Assembly: GCA_003439945.1 (NCBI GenBank)
Contig: QVRM01006103.1
Location: forward strand, 276,001 to 340,000
Source of the DNA: Dermanyssus gallinae
Lineage: Eukaryota > Arthropoda > Arachnida > Mesostigmata > Dermanyssidae
Length of the DNA stretch: 64,000 nucleotides
Direction of reading: 5' to 3'
This document shows, one piece after another, positions 44,801 to 55,500 of this stretch; position 1 is the first letter of the stretch; every line of letters begins with the position of its first letter. The notes under the pieces are model-generated. The model saw only the letters and a program-made list of their open reading frames with translations, was not told the DNA's origin and made no database searches. The position numbers and the translations under genes were made by a program.

Positions 44801-45308
44801 GCCGCTGCTAACCGAGTAGCAGTTCCAGCGTTGGTCCTTGAACACTCGACGGCACTCGCGTAGGGCGGCCTCGGCACCGCGGCCCATGAGCCATGTCTCC
44901 ATTGGGTGCGTCCTGCAGAAGCGCTGTTGGGCGGCGTTAAGCAGCGGATGACAAGCGGCTGCCGTAGACAGGGGCGGATCGACGACCGCCGGCGGCCGCA
45001 GGACTCCGCCAACGAAACCATTGTCTAACGACACCGGTCTCGAGGCCTGGAGGTCGCCAGTGTTTGATGGTGTCTGAATGTCTCCTCCTACAGCTGCTGC
45101 TGTTGCCATGGTAAACGATTGGCGATGTCCTGCAACGAGGCCTGTCTTGGCCTCGGAGGCGAGGGCGGAAACGTACGACTGGCGCAACTGACCGGAACGT
45201 GCCGAAGACATATCGGTGTGACTTGGATTCTGGCCTGCCCAATTTAGAGAGGGCCGAACCGTCGACGGTGGCGAAATCCTACAAGCGGCCGTTGAGATCT
45301 GGATAATG
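36312..45308 (-). CDS. Wnt-family secreted ligand gene, five exons seen, N-terminus missing
   Basis: Wnt proteins are secreted, lipid-modified, Cys-rich ligands for Frizzled receptors that direct development. The exons 45308-44770, 41799-41489, 40237-40116, 39182-38874 and 36450-36312 join in one frame at GT/AG sites. The joined text carries the Wnt hallmarks in order: [83 protein letters not shown] (with the Ser that is lipidated in the family), [25 protein letters not shown] and a Cys-rich tail ending RTCNK. From Met at 45211 it would be 440 residues. That Met is not followed by a signal peptide, so a 5' exon probably lies upstream. GSREA.F and WKWGGCSAD recall Wnt7, but the subfamily is unsettled. 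Confidence 0.9.
38536..38714 (-). mobile_element. SINE A copy 2, inside a Wnt intron
   Basis: Reverse complement of the SINE A consensus. The head ends at GGGCTCGAC (38714) and the tail begins with AAGTTTTCAGGCTGA. TGCCTGTACAACTACT (38515-38530) lies before it, TGCCTGTA (38715-38722) after it and TGCCTGTACTACTACT (38761-38776) further on. The last two flank a 38-base piece of SINE A tail (GAAAAGTTTTCGGGCTAATC...). It looks like two insertion events, or an insertion plus rearrangement, at one target. Confidence 0.8.
38776..38870. repeat. GTAGTAAAAA-type minisatellite next to an exon donor
   Basis: Short units of TAGTAGTAAAAAGTA repeat with drift and end about four bases from the intron start at 38873. 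Tyr/Leu-rich minus-strand frames here are shadows. Confidence 0.75.
38874..39182 (-). CDS. Wnt gene, penultimate coding exon
   Basis: 309 nt. The acceptor GTGCGTTTCAG precedes C TAT CGG, and the donor is CCACAG then GTATAT. Encodes [20 protein letters not shown], a basic His/Arg-rich linker, then [20 protein letters not shown] and [17 protein letters not shown]..(S/A)xDYC and GS.GT.GR.C are conserved Wnt text. TTNATD contains an N-glycosylation sequon. The exon runs into the splice site before the usual TS.G.DGC segment. Confidence 0.88.
39183..40115 (-). other. Wnt intron
   Basis: 933 bases between the CHG exon and the linker exon, with donor ACG then GTTAGAG. Open frames of 110 (+) and 123 (-) codons overlap around 39469-39840. 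They match no family I know and are probably by chance. Confidence 0.7.
40116..40237 (-). CDS. Wnt gene, exon with the lipidation motif
   Basis: 122 nt. The acceptor ATGATTTCAG precedes GCG GTG AAA; the donor is AAACG then GTTAGAG. Encodes [35 protein letters not shown] and DYLFKR, the first two bases of the Arg codon lying in this exon's end. CHGSSGSC is the Wnt signature (usual form CHGVSGSC); its second Ser is the palmitoleoylation site in the family. Confidence 0.93.
40470..40553. repeat. (TA)n array in a Wnt intron
   Basis: About 84 bases of TA with one ATAC interruption, directly against the left end of foldback copy FB3. Confidence 0.95.
40551..41369. mobile_element. Foldback element, copy FB3, in a Wnt intron
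   Basis: Diverged relative of FB2. The right terminus is GAACACCCTGTA, preceded by TTAACGAGCTCCACAGTTCC and GACTTCTCAGAAATCATG. The left arm is the inverted counterpart, with AAAGTCTTGTTTTGAAAT, AATGTGCGATTACGAGACAA and AATCATAACCCTACGAC. The left terminus has decayed to TACAAGATTCC. No coding capacity. TA-rich DNA on both sides. Confidence 0.65.
41370..41488. repeat. (TA)n array (41435-41474) beside a Wnt donor site
   Basis: TA run whose edge is 15 bases from the end of the Wnt exon at 41489. Confidence 0.9.
41489..41799 (-). CDS. Wnt gene, second recognised exon
   Basis: 311 nt. The acceptor TTTTCCGTAG precedes GA AGT CGC, and the donor is CTT then GTACGTTA, phase 0. With the G from the previous exon it encodes [50 protein letters not shown], an insertion-like acidic Ala/Asp stretch ([15 protein letters not shown]) and [12 protein letters not shown]. 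The last corresponds to the usual MNLHNNEAGR. The exon is bounded by (TA)n arrays on both sides within about 25 bases. Confidence 0.92.
41825..41864. repeat. (TA)n array upstream of the Wnt acceptor
   Basis: TA run 25 bases before the exon at 41799; only the short pyrimidine tract TTTTTTTTTCCGTAG separates them. Confidence 0.92.
42090..42720 (-). pseudogene. R1-like RT fragment in a Wnt intron
   Basis: Minus-strand pieces in shifting frames: [47 protein letters not shown] (the YRPI.LL...GK..E block); then [20 protein letters not shown] (the QYGFRKGRST..A block). Same clade as the 20.4-25.7 kb element, but short and heavily broken. GC-rich relative to its surroundings. Confidence 0.55.
43015..43572 (-). 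CDS. Unassigned open frame, 185 codons, in a Wnt intron
   Basis: Starts [18 protein letters not shown]; contains [17 protein letters not shown] and a GGG run from the C12 tract. Mixed composition, no domain recognised, no transposon motif. It is on the same strand as Wnt but lies within its intron with no matching splice logic. Probably a chance frame; a nested gene is unlikely but not excluded. Confidence 0.15.
   Translation of the reverse strand: MLAVAATLGSLLELYREFKIMRSYRAWTIMRRFGSNTIRPFYAKLLLLRGGGELLPLSTLEGDALIRSLKVLAIAMHDTDRGSTERPHSTNVKQLFYTSSNATQQLRGSLRTLTGSLQTTQNVILLTSMPWFSPSSLVSYVSGDFSLSHRSLICACVYTSKKAICLSMKNVCFDMIYPPHVMHHL
44770..45308 (-). CDS. Wnt gene, first recognised exon (N-terminal Cys-rich region)
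   Basis: 539 nt if it starts at the acceptor CACTATTTCAG. The frame is open back to an in-frame TGA near 45420, but the first ATG is at 45211. The donor is ACCCG then GTGTGTCTT. Encodes a variable Ser/Ala-rich stretch, [39 protein letters not shown] and [10 protein letters not shown], ending LTHKIRP. The EC..(Q/V)F...RWNC block is diagnostic. No hydrophobic signal peptide follows Met 45211, so the true start is likely in an upstream exon. Confidence 0.85.
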
Positions 45309-45429
45309 CTGAAATAGTGCCAGTTATCGACAGACAGACAAACAGAAATGAACTGATTGTTATTTGCAGTCTTACCACGCGTATTGGTACACGTTCCAGA
45401 ATGAAAATCTGCTACTGTCGTCAGTCAAC

Positions 45430-46460
45430 TAATATGAGTTCGTTGAATGAGTTCGTACTGCTCCGCAATGGTGCAAAACTCTCTCTTGTAAAATAATAAT
45501 AAAAATTATAATAATTCCTGCCGTGATTACCCGTGCACTGATACTGGTAGCTATTTATATTTTCAGGAAGCATTATAAAATAATTTATAATTTAAAAATA
45601 TTTTGCGTGATCCTTAAGCAAGCATGAATATTGTGTCGATAATGATAATGAGCAGCCAATCTGGTGTCGTATGCCGTGGGCTTGATTCCAAGACCACACA
45701 GGAACAAACGGAAATCTTGATTCCAATTTAATTTTGCGGAATCCGTAACTGACCCAGTATGCTTACAGAAATTACAGTTATCGTCGTAGAAAGTTCATTG
45801 TCAAGGGCGATACTGAGGCCGATGAGAGTATCGTTGCTAGAAGGGAGCTGTAATTAACCAGTATCTGGCTAAAAACGCTATGCAGGTAATACTTGGAAAA
45901 TACGCTGGCCTGCAAAAGTCCAATTTCTTTTGCACACCAAATCCGAGAACTCGAGTACCCGGAACTCAATTGACAAACTTAGTATAGGACACGTGCGAAT
46001 TCGTTCGTAAAGTTTCTGCAGATAGCCAGCCCCATTCTAAGACTTAAAACCCTTATCCCCTAAGCATTTAAGATGAAACGTCATTGCGGGTTGACATGTG
46101 CTGACTAGCTGACAAATCAGCGAAGTCGAAATTAAGAAAACCGCGGGGGAATAAGACTTCTCCTATTTGCATATGAATAAAGATACGCACAAGTAAATAA
46201 GTAACATGCTAATGATAAAGATTTAGCTTTTTAATAAGATTTCGAGTTTGTTCAGTGCGCATAGTGGAAAAACAGCTGTCCCATAGATCCACTGTATTTT
46301 ACATCCATACTGCCCCCGTCCGTTGTCCGTAGTGTCATATATAGGTGTGATGCGCATCAACGTAACACGCAATTAACTGAATTGATCAGGATAGTGTGAG
46401 ACTAACCCCGGGGGAGAGGGTAAGACACGATCCAATCCGCGCGTGCTACCCACTCAAAAC
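45430..46460. other. Region upstream of the recognised Wnt exons, no gene recognised
   Basis: Between 45650 and 45760, GTATGCCGTGGGCTTGATTC and CCAATTTAATTTT weakly resemble SINE B. No signal-peptide exon ending in the required phase could be identified. Confidence 0.35.
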
Positions 46461-46800
46461 CACTTCTTCCCCTCTCCTAGATCGGATTTGTGAACCATTA
46501 CCTAGAGACCAGGGCATAGGAAGAGCCTGTGCGGTAGGCCGCGAACGATTCCGCAGTCTTCTACGGTGTGCGCCGCGTTATCGAGTGCGCCCGTGGTGCA
46601 GAGAACGCAGTAGTCGCCTTGCCTATGCGGAGTAGGTACGACTGGAATTGTTCATGCCCTGTGAACACTTGCACGGAGTAATATGTAAGTGTTCCCATAA
46701 GCCCATATACCAAGTTTTAAAATCATTGATTAAGCCTCTTGTCGAGGCTCCTCTGGGTTCCCCAGCGGTGAATTGGACTACATGGGCGCGTAGTAAATCC
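46460..46800 (-). pseudogene. R1-like LINE 3' fragment (C-terminal zinc motif)
   Basis: The minus strand reads YYSVQVFTGHEQFQSYLLRI, matching the LTGHG.F..YL.R text after the RT thumb of R1-type ORF2. After a one-base shift it reads YCVLCTTGALDNAAHTVEDC, the C..C...H....C motif that ends these proteins. 5'-truncated. Compare the equivalent CVLCDAGETDDPDH of the 20.4 kb element. Confidence 0.6.
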
Positions 46801-48499
46801 TAGGAAATCTGGCAGGCGAACGTCAACAGGACGTCCTCGAGACAGTCCCGATACGCGCCCACCATACCACTTGCCAGTGAGTACACTTATGTATGCCGAT
46901 AATCTTGTCCTCTACTCCCGAAGTCGATTTCACTTGTATATTTTGTCTTCCGTGCTTCTAGTATAGATATTACTCGCAGCTTCAATGCCACCTGACCAAG
47001 CCACAAGCCACACGCAGATGAACATAGGTAGACGTCTATGTGCATGATGTTTTCCACTTGCCCGCCCTCTCCTGAAAGCGAAAAAATTGTTGCTTTCCGT
47101 AACGATAGAAGTGCTGCGCCATCGTTGAAGAAAGTAGTAAAGTTCATAATTGTCATCGTCGTCATTATTAAAGGCTAGTCTAGAGTGATGATAGTAGCAG
47201 TGGTAGTAGTCATTGTAATCGTTGGCACCAAGAGAGTTAATAATAATAATAATAATAATAATGGCGTGTTCCAAGCTTCGGAACGATTAGCGTAGCGTCC
47301 TGAGCAGGCGTTGTTTTCTCCTGTCCACTACTGCAGGTGGGTTTGCTTTTGGTGCTGCTGTAAGTGCTTAGTGTCTGTTTCCAGTTGCCTTGTTGGATTT
47401 GTCATACACTAGAGCGTCATACACTGTGCGCGAATCGTCGGACCCACCACCGGCGGCGGGCCGTTGCTGCCGTGTGCAGTTGTCTGTTTGGGCGCTGCTG
47501 ATGCTTGGGATCGGTGTCGGTCTGTTTTATGACTGTATGTCTTCTTGCCTGTGTTACTTTCTACAGAGAGACAGAGATAGATAGATAAATAAATAGACAG
47601 GCAGATAGGTATCTGGCTGTGGTGGGTCCGTGTGTAATCGCGCGCGCTTCTCCTTTTCTTCCTTGCTTGCTTTTGTGTTTTATAGCATTTTATAGCTGGC
47701 ACGATTTGCAGCGGCCTGCCGAATTATCCGAATCATGTCATGCACAATAAACGACCACCCTTACGTCTAGAATAGAGGCTTATATACGCGCATGTAAGCT
47801 TACAGGGACGCACAACCGCAAAAAAATAACGAGAAAGGAAGAGAGAGAGATATAGATAGAGAGAGATATAGATAGAGAGAGATATAGATAGAAAGAAAGA
47901 AAGCAAAGGGATAAAAAAAGGTCCAGAGAGAGAGAGAAACAGAAAGAGCTAAAGCGCGAAATATGACGGGAAAAGATAGGGGGCGCGTGCAAGAACCCAT
48001 CAACACAGCCACCATTACTGGTATCATGAAATATCATCATCGACAGCAACATTCAGTCATTTATCCATTTATTCAGTCAGTTAGTATGAGCAGGCCACTT
48101 GGTGTCCTTTCTCCGACGGCCGACCACGTTATCCTATGGCTGTGTGAGTGTGTATGAGCGTGACTGTGTGTGTGTGTGATGATCTGTGTGATGACCTGTG
48201 CAATGTGTCGTTATTATCAGTCGAGTGTCATTAGATTTTACGAGTCTCAGTCGCTAGCGTAAGATAGAAATAAAGGTAGGCGTGAAAGAGACAGAAAGAA
48301 AGAGAGCGAACGAGGGAAAGTTTGCGCTTAATTTGAAGTGAAATGGCAAAACCAAAATGACGCCTAATGGCCCGCCGACGGACGAGCAGTGTATATATGC
48401 ATGTATATATATATATATATAGATATACTGACGCACGTCGAATTAGACAAACAGAAAGCAGAAAACCGCTGGCCGTTTCTTCTTCAGTGCTATTTGTGT

Positions 48500-48530
<31 letters not shown>

Positions 48531-48775
48531 ATGATGATCCCACGAATGTAATTGTGACGGCGGCGCAACACCAGTAAGAGAAGGGGAATGAGATGAAACC
48601 GGCGGAGATGAAAGCAGATGCCGAAAGTAGCAACCGTAACAGCAGCAGCGGCAACAACAGTAACAACAACAGCAGCAGCAATCTATTAAAGTGGCAGGAA
48701 AGACGATTTAAAAATGTACAGCTTCCTTGGAAGGCAACGAAAGGCATGGTGGTCGATAGTGACGCACATGAAGCA

Positions 48776-48818
<43 letters not shown>

Positions 48819-49479
48819 TGTACATTAAATGGACTTTAAAACTCGCCATCCCGCCAGTTAGTTGTGGTTAGATATACGCAAAGTGAAATGCTCATATGCA
48901 AAAAGTAAAGCTAAGATTGAGTTATTTAATTACTAGAATTAGTTAACATCGCTGACTCAGAAGAAAACCCGTAGACAACTGCGTTTAGACAGTGAACTTT
49001 TCCGTTTAGTTTCGTTTGGTCTCCGTTTGGTCTCGTTCGGTTGTATAGGGAGCGGTGACGTAGCGAAGCACATATTTAGCTAATAAACACTGCACGGTCT
49101 GTGTGCTACTAATCAGGCCAATGCCAACGAAATGCCCGCTGAACTCAAACTAAATCCTAGCGAATAATCAAGCACACAAACTTGATTTGTTTTTAAATCT
49201 GTCGCCGCTACTTTGATGTCAAGGCAGACAGAATACTGGGTTCGATAGTGGGTGGAAGCGACTGAATATGACGCGCGGAGATTCTGCTTGAGACAGCCTT
49301 ACATGAACCCAGCGTCCCTGTTTGTTTGCCCGTGTCATAACGAACACAGCTCTTTGTGAAATTCAACAGGGGCGAAAAACTGAACCAAACTCCATTGTTC
49401 CTGGTTTGCTTGATTACATTGTGCCTTTAAATTAACTATGCTACTGCAATCGATGCATACCGTTTAGAAATATACGATA
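46801..49479. other. Repeat-rich region without recognised gene
   Basis: Includes (TAA)n at 47238-47262, (GA)n/GATATAGATA units at 47840-47892, TG-rich DNA at 48150-48190, (TA)n at 48404-48421, 48504-48530 and 48778-48816, and CAG/CAA-rich text at 48630-48690. This mix lies upstream of the Wnt gene and could hold its 5' UTR or control elements. That is inference only. Confidence 0.35.
47845..47892. repeat. 16-base minisatellite, three units
   Basis: GAGAGAGATATAGATA is repeated three times head to tail within a longer GA-rich stretch. Confidence 0.8.
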
Positions 49480-50223
49480 TATATATATATATATCGAATA
49501 TTAAACGTAAGTGAGCATTATATCAGTATTTTAGTGCGACTTATTTGGTAATGGTTAATTGATGATTAAGATGGCCAAAGTTCTTCTCTAGTTCTGCTTA
49601 GCAAGAAATCATTCACGCTAGATCACTATAGTCACGAGCCGTACTGCTCAGACAGCGATCGAAATGCCTCAAAGAAACGATTAGGCTATTGTAGATTAGT
49701 GGGGAACCGACCATTGATGGTATCACGATCGGTTCCCGACCGGGGGTCGCTGCGCTGTCGTCAACCTCGTGGATTGCCGTAGACAACGGCTCGCACGTTC
49801 TACAGAAAAAAGAGCAGCAGAGAAGCTTCAGGGGTGACGCCGTCCGAAAGGATACATGCGTCCGGCATCGCTACGTGAGAATGTCCGGGGCTTCCGCACG
49901 AGCCGAGCCACGCAAACCACGAGACGCCGTCAGTATGGTCTGGACAGCCGCTCGCGTCATGCATGTCACTCAGACACGCCTGTCACATCATGCATCATCT
50001 CGTGCCTGCCGCTTCGACGAAAAATTAGACGAGAAACTGTTTCGAACGAAAAACGGTTACGCCTCGAAAGACCGCCGTAAGATGTGCCTCGTATGCGTAT
50101 GATGTCCAGTGCATTGACCGATCAAACTAAATAGTTATATACCACCGGAGTGGTCGGACGAGCACCGTCGCCGTGTGTCATCAGGGTAGACTTCACCAAA
50201 CTAAGAAACTAAAAAAAGAGTGT

Positions 50224-50265
<42 letters not shown>

Positions 50266-50363
50266 GCTTACATATATGTACAAACCGATTCTGTATAAGT
50301 AATATATAATTTTCTTTTGCATGGGATTAATAATTGATCTTGGTGAACTAGATGTGCTCTAAG
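49480..50363. other. No recognisable gene; (TA)n at 49480-49495 and 50228-50262
   Basis: An inverted repeat GGGAACCGA / TCGGTTCCC lies at 49702-49710 and 49729-49737. No coding feature recognised. Confidence 0.4.
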
Positions 50364-50546
50364 TAAAGTTTTCGGGCTGATCCTGAGCCAAGATTTAACG
50401 TCCACGGAACTGTTTTTCTGTCGCATTGCTTCATAGACGGATCCCCATAAATACAAATGTGCAACAATGGGGCTCGAACCCGCGCACCTATGTGACACCT
50501 CCGGTTGCGAGGCGCAGACTTAATCCACCACGCCACCGGGCTCGAC
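50364..50546 (-). mobile_element. SINE A copy 3, with target-site duplication
   Basis: Complete 183-base copy in reverse orientation. The head reads GTCGAGCCCGGTGGCGTGG, then GGTTCGAGCCCC (B box); the tail ends CAGCCCGAAAACTTTA. Flanks are GAACTAGATGTGCTCTA (50345-50361) and GAACTAGAAGTGCTCTA (50547-50563), a 17-base target duplication with one mismatch. The short mutation load suggests fairly recent insertion. Confidence 0.87.
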
Positions 50547-50569
50547 GAACTAGAAGTGCTCTAGAAGTC

Positions 50570-52600
50570 ACGATTGTGGTCTAGTCCAGGCCGGGCGTCA
50601 AACTAACTTAGCAGTGTACCGCTATGTGCAGATATGTAATGAGAAACCAAATTACATTTTTTATTGACATTATATACTGCGAAATCAAACTCTTTGCAAT
50701 ACATTGACGTCCTAAAAAAAAATGCTTATCGTTCTTTAAAAAAAATGCGTATCGATGTTTGTCGCTTAATATATGTTCGCGAACGCGGCATACTAGAGAA
50801 GATTGTCTGTTCTCTCACACCAGACCAGTGCACAACGGATCTTGTTATAAGATGAAGAACGAATAGTCACAATTGACGTTGAATACCGTTTGATCTATCA
50901 GGATACTGTTGTTGTGACGGTTGAACGGAAATATCGGCGCCCCAGGGCATCCGTCTTAGACAGCGCTGTTCTCCGAATGATGTGTCGATTTCATGACCCG
51001 CAGTACAATTATTCTATAACCTATTCGAATATGGTTGGCATGACGATCAGTGCAGTGGTGCCGTATGAGCTTTCAGGCACTTCCGGACAGCACATACGTC
51101 ATTCTGCACATTAGGCGGTAATGGGGAGCTTCGCGTGCGCAAGCATTCTCGCCGCCATTCAGACGTGTTGTGAAACGTTTGTTCTTGGTGTTGCCTTCAC
51201 ACCTGCGAACGAGCAATGTTTCATGCAACAGCTCGCACCTCACCGGTTCTCCGCCATGATGCCAGGCACGCTGCTTTTGCAACGAAGCAATTTTCGACAC
51301 GAATGCTCTAACGCAATTCCCCTGTCTCTTTCATTGCTGCTGTCCATCATTATAGACATGAGTACCTCCCCCCCCCCATGCGAAGCGGCACTTCGAGACA
51401 ATGAAAATATCGTTGTAAGCGCAATTAGTCTCCACAACACTTTCTACACGCCGGCTGTACAGCGGGATGTCGAAAAATGCGACAGTTTGCAAACGTAAAC
51501 GCATATGTCATGTACCGTATGCATCTGCAGCTGAAACCTGCATTGTCTTTTTTTGTTAGCTGTCTAATGACCATCAATTGCATCGGTCAACGCTCGAGAC
51601 TTAATGTGGGTATGTTTTGCAAATTTAGCATCGTACGCTGCCAGTATGTGCACTTGGCATCAGTGTTCGGGCATGATTCTCAATAACGTACACAGAGTTA
51701 CATATGATGTCTGTCAAAGCGTTGCTAAATCTTCGTTTAATGTATATATATATATATATATATATAACTGTACACATTGAGAAAATAATTGTACAAGCCG
51801 ATGAAGTACATTGTCAAATTGTGGTTATTTGCAGCGGTTAATATTTAATATGCTACTATTCGGTCCCATGATATATTCGCTCTGCCGCTGTTCTGCACGT
51901 AAATTGTGCACACGTTGATGTAATATTTAATGTAATAAAATCTGCCCGTAGTGCGTGGAAATCAGCGATCGTTGAAAACGCGATGAAAATTTTAGCTAGT
52001 GCAGTCCTTGGCACCTTTTCTCACAAACAATCCTGAATTAATTAAAACAGCAAATTATGTATTTGTGATAGAATGACGTTGAAGTCCGGGTACAATAAGA
52101 CCACCCAAATATAATACTAGCATAGTATAGTTTAGAATAACTTTTAACATCCTGTATAATAAAAGCTCTCTTAAAATAACTTCTTTAACCTTATGCAGAT
52201 AGATGATAATATCTTGACAATATGCGTACGGAATTCTCATCTATAAAAATGCCGCTTAGATTGTTGTAGGGATACACTTGAGCATTGATTGACCATACAC
52301 CTGGTACTGCGCATCGCTCATTTTATATTTGGAACTGCGCACTTTGGAACGAAAATGAATATTCTGTTTAATGAGCAAATTCAGTATATTTCATTTTAGA
52401 CACTCGTGTACTGTATTTGTTAACAGCGTACTATGATCACTTGTTAACAGCATACCATGATCAATACGTTCGAAGCCGCGAGAAAAGCCGAAACGGATAG
52501 CACCCAAGCATGGGATCAAGTATGTTATTAAACGCACCCCGAAACGGGGGGATATTTATTTTCCAGATAAGTTGTTACAGTTGCGCGTTTGGCGGCTACT
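50570..52600. other. No recognised gene; (TA)n at 51743-51766
   Basis: Plus-strand frames of 74 and 125 codons (50890-51114 and 51121-51498) lie nearly end to end with one stop between. They match no family I know. A C10 run lies at 51368-51377. It could be a decayed coding sequence or chance. Confidence 0.3.
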
Positions 52601-52620
52601 GCGCCATGCAAAAAGGCTAT

Positions 52621-53367
52621 TTACAAAGGTTTTCTTTGCGGTGGCTTTGGGTATAAATTTGCGCCACTTCGTGTTGGTATTACGACCTTATTAAAAAAAT
52701 ATTGCAGTCTTTTGTCGTTCTGACAGATTTTATAGAACATTTTGGGATCGTTGTCTTTTAAAAGCTGTAAAATTGAATCACATTCGATCTCTTTAGGGTC
52801 AATATTGCACCTGTATCCGACGCGTTTTAAAAACCTGTTATGCATTGTAAAGATGAGTTTCTTGTCTCTCGCAAGGCCTGTATTCCAAACAGGATACGCG
52901 TACAGTATCACTGGTAACACATATTGTTTGTAAAGACTGACGTAGAGTCTAGCGTCCGACAGTACAAACGTCCGCATAATCCAGTTAACTTTCCTGGATG
53001 CGCGGGCGACAGTTTCCGTTATATGTGCGCTATATTTTAAACTAGTGCAAGTTAATACACCTAAGTCTTTCATGATCGTTGCAGACTGTAGATTATCACC
53101 GCCAAGGGTATAGGAGTACCTAGGATTTGTTTTACCAAAATGTAGAATAGCGCACTTTTGTACGGACAATGTGAGATCAAGTTTACAAACCCATTCAAAG
53201 AAGTTACCTAATACTGCTTGTAGAGCCGCAGCCTTAACATCATCATCAACAATAGCATACATTTTAATATCGTATGCATACATTTTCATATGTACATGTT
53301 TCGGGACGATGTGTTTTAATGAATCAGTGTACAATATGTACAGAAATATAATAATTAAATCGACCAC
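52621..53367 (-). pseudogene. CR1/jockey-like RT C-terminal part, 5'-truncated
   Basis: A 248-codon minus-strand frame: YAYDIKMYAIVDDD at the catalytic YADD box (one Asp replaced by Tyr), LTLSVQKCAILHFGK, MKDLGVLTCTSLKYSAHI and LYKQYVLPVILYAYPVWN, then an RT tail. KC.ILH.G and DLGV...LK.S.HI are typical of CR1/jockey-type RTs. Open to the normal end, so it decayed recently, but the catalytic change and 5' truncation make it inactive. A related plus-strand scrap is at 58.2 kb. Confidence 0.7.
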
Positions 53368-53534
53368 GATCTTCTTTATCGCTAGGTCAAAATTGTGTTT
53401 GAAATTAGACTCGAATTAAAGTATTTGGTATTTAGTAAAATGCCTACCTGCTTACCATAGAGCTAGTACTGCAAATTCTTATGTAATATTATACTAGTAC
53501 TTTAGTATCTCTCAGTTAACCCTGGATCTGCTGT

Positions 53535-53682
53535 AGCGTTTGCGACTAAGTCGCAACTTTACAGCGGAAACAATTAGTGAAGCCGGGACTTGAACTTGCC
53601 ATTGCCGCGCTCTTGATCGGGGTTGGTATAGCAACGCCCCGTTTCGGACGGAGTGTAAACCGCTCAACCCACCAGTGCTAAA
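53535..53682 (-). mobile_element. SINE C, tRNA-derived repeat (single copy seen)
   Basis: Reading the minus strand: GGTGGGTTGAGCGGTTTACA (A-box-like), about 60 bases, AAGTTCAAGTCCCGGC (B-box-like), then a body ending with the hairpin TTGCGACTTAGTCGCAA (about 53543-53560). The distance between the boxes is greater than in a normal tRNA. Only one copy in this window, so the family status is inferred. Confidence 0.4.
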
Positions 53683-54164
53683 GACATCCAAGGGAAGACT
53701 GCGGCAGCAAAAGATAATGTGAGTAATGTTTAATCTCATCATAGTCCTGAATGATGGCTAAAATACAATAATATCGAAAGCTCTAACGCAGCGATACAGG
53801 CAATTACAGTACGTTTTTAATAAGTTCCAGAATTCTAGAATGCACGATTCCCAGTTTGACACACGACAATGCATTGACAGCCATGGTTAATAGTTTTAGC
53901 AATAGTCTAAAAAGCCGGCAAATAGGTGCAGTCATATGTGCCCTGAGAACACTTGGTTATTTCGTTGCTTTGGAACTCCTAGGTAGTGAATTATAAGTTA
54001 ATACGTTCGAAGAAAAAAAAAGGGCAATCTTTACAGTCAGGATGGGGTCTTAGGCGAAACCAAATCCACTTGTTGGCTGGTAATAAACGGCATAATTTCA
54101 TCTTTCGTCTGTACTGCCGTCCTAAATTCCCTAAAGTTTAACGATACCATTTAACTTTCGCTAC

Positions 54165-54165
<1 letters not shown>

Positions 54166-54253
<88 letters not shown>
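54166..54253. repeat. Long pure (TA)n array
   Basis: About 88 bases of uninterrupted TA, among the purest in the window. Confidence 0.95.
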
Positions 54254-54254
<1 letters not shown>

Positions 54255-55264
54255 CGTAAAAAGCCTTACCATGCGTCTTTAGCACTTGCTTTATCGAAAT
54301 ATGGGTTAATGATGGCTAGTGTATTGTGTGAAACAAGCTTTTTTGTTTCTCACTGATAGCGTTCGATACAGTTTGCCATTCATTTTGAGCAGTGAGTGAG
54401 TGACAATTCTACTTCTACGTGCAGTATATCAATCGACCGTGACAAATCACCGCAGGAGAGCGCAGTGTTGTAGGCCCGAAACGACAGAATTTCGAAACGA
54501 AGTCCCTTAGACAAATCGCGCTCTTCCAATTAGTTAGTCGAACACCGCTGGCCTATACGTGGGCATTTCTCCTGTCACTGCCCGCTAATCCAACGACGTA
54601 TTACGACAGCGAACCAACTAGTCTAAAACTAAGTATTTGGTAAACGCTTGACACTGCTGCAGACGTCTTTGACTGACAATTCCATGTCGTACCCAAGAAT
54701 CAGCACCACAGGTGGAAAAGCAAATAGTCTTCCTTTTCCACATGTCAATGCGTTGAATCTTAAAGGCAAAATTTGCATGCGTGACTCTCTCGCGAATGAC
54801 AATGTCGGGCAGCAAATCCTTTTTTCACACTTCTGTTTGATTGCATGTTGTAGTAACTCTTGTGTGGAAAAGATAAAGGAGAACAATTGCAATTGATTAG
54901 TGCGTAAACGAAACGTGTCTATCTTGTGTACTACAAGCCGTGGGCAAGCTACAAGTGGTTCCGATAAAAGTGCTCCACTGAAAAATCTGATCTAATTTAG
55001 GTTTAACAATAAATAGGCTTGCATTATAAGTACAAAAACCTTACTTGGAACTATGATACGCACACGCGCTGACAACTTTATCTTAGTTAATTCTAAAATT
55101 TCATTCTCTGCAAGCTGAGATTTCTGTTCGCTCACGAGACGTTCTTCTCCGAAGTTTGTTTCGACAACACATATCGCGATCAAGCTTGCTCGAGATAGAA
55201 GACTTTAAGCGCGCTGTGCCCGCCTCTCACGACTTATTTTCATAAGGGTGCCATATTTTTTTAA

Positions 55265-55500
55265 TGAGGTGTTTTGGGAATGCATAACGCACATGCATCG
55301 CTGACAGCTGTTAGCAAGTAGTGTGGAACTCACAAACCCACTAAGCCCGTATTCTTCCTCACCCTCCCAGGCTCAGAAGTGCGTGCCATTTCGTCGACAT
55401 CCTTCTTTAAGGGGTCGTCTAAGAAGATTGTCTCGTCTATTCCCTGATCTAATCGCGGGCAAGATAATTTTTCGCCAAGCACCGCATAATTTTTCTTCAC
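55265..55500 (-). pseudogene. Possible R1-like 3' end remnant
   Basis: On the minus strand GGTTTGTGAGTTCCACACTA and GTGCGTTATGCAT parallel GTTTTTGAGAGTCCCACACT and GTGCGTTATGCAT in the 3' UTR of the 20.4 kb R1-like element. The upstream text cannot be read as protein with confidence. Confidence 0.3.
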
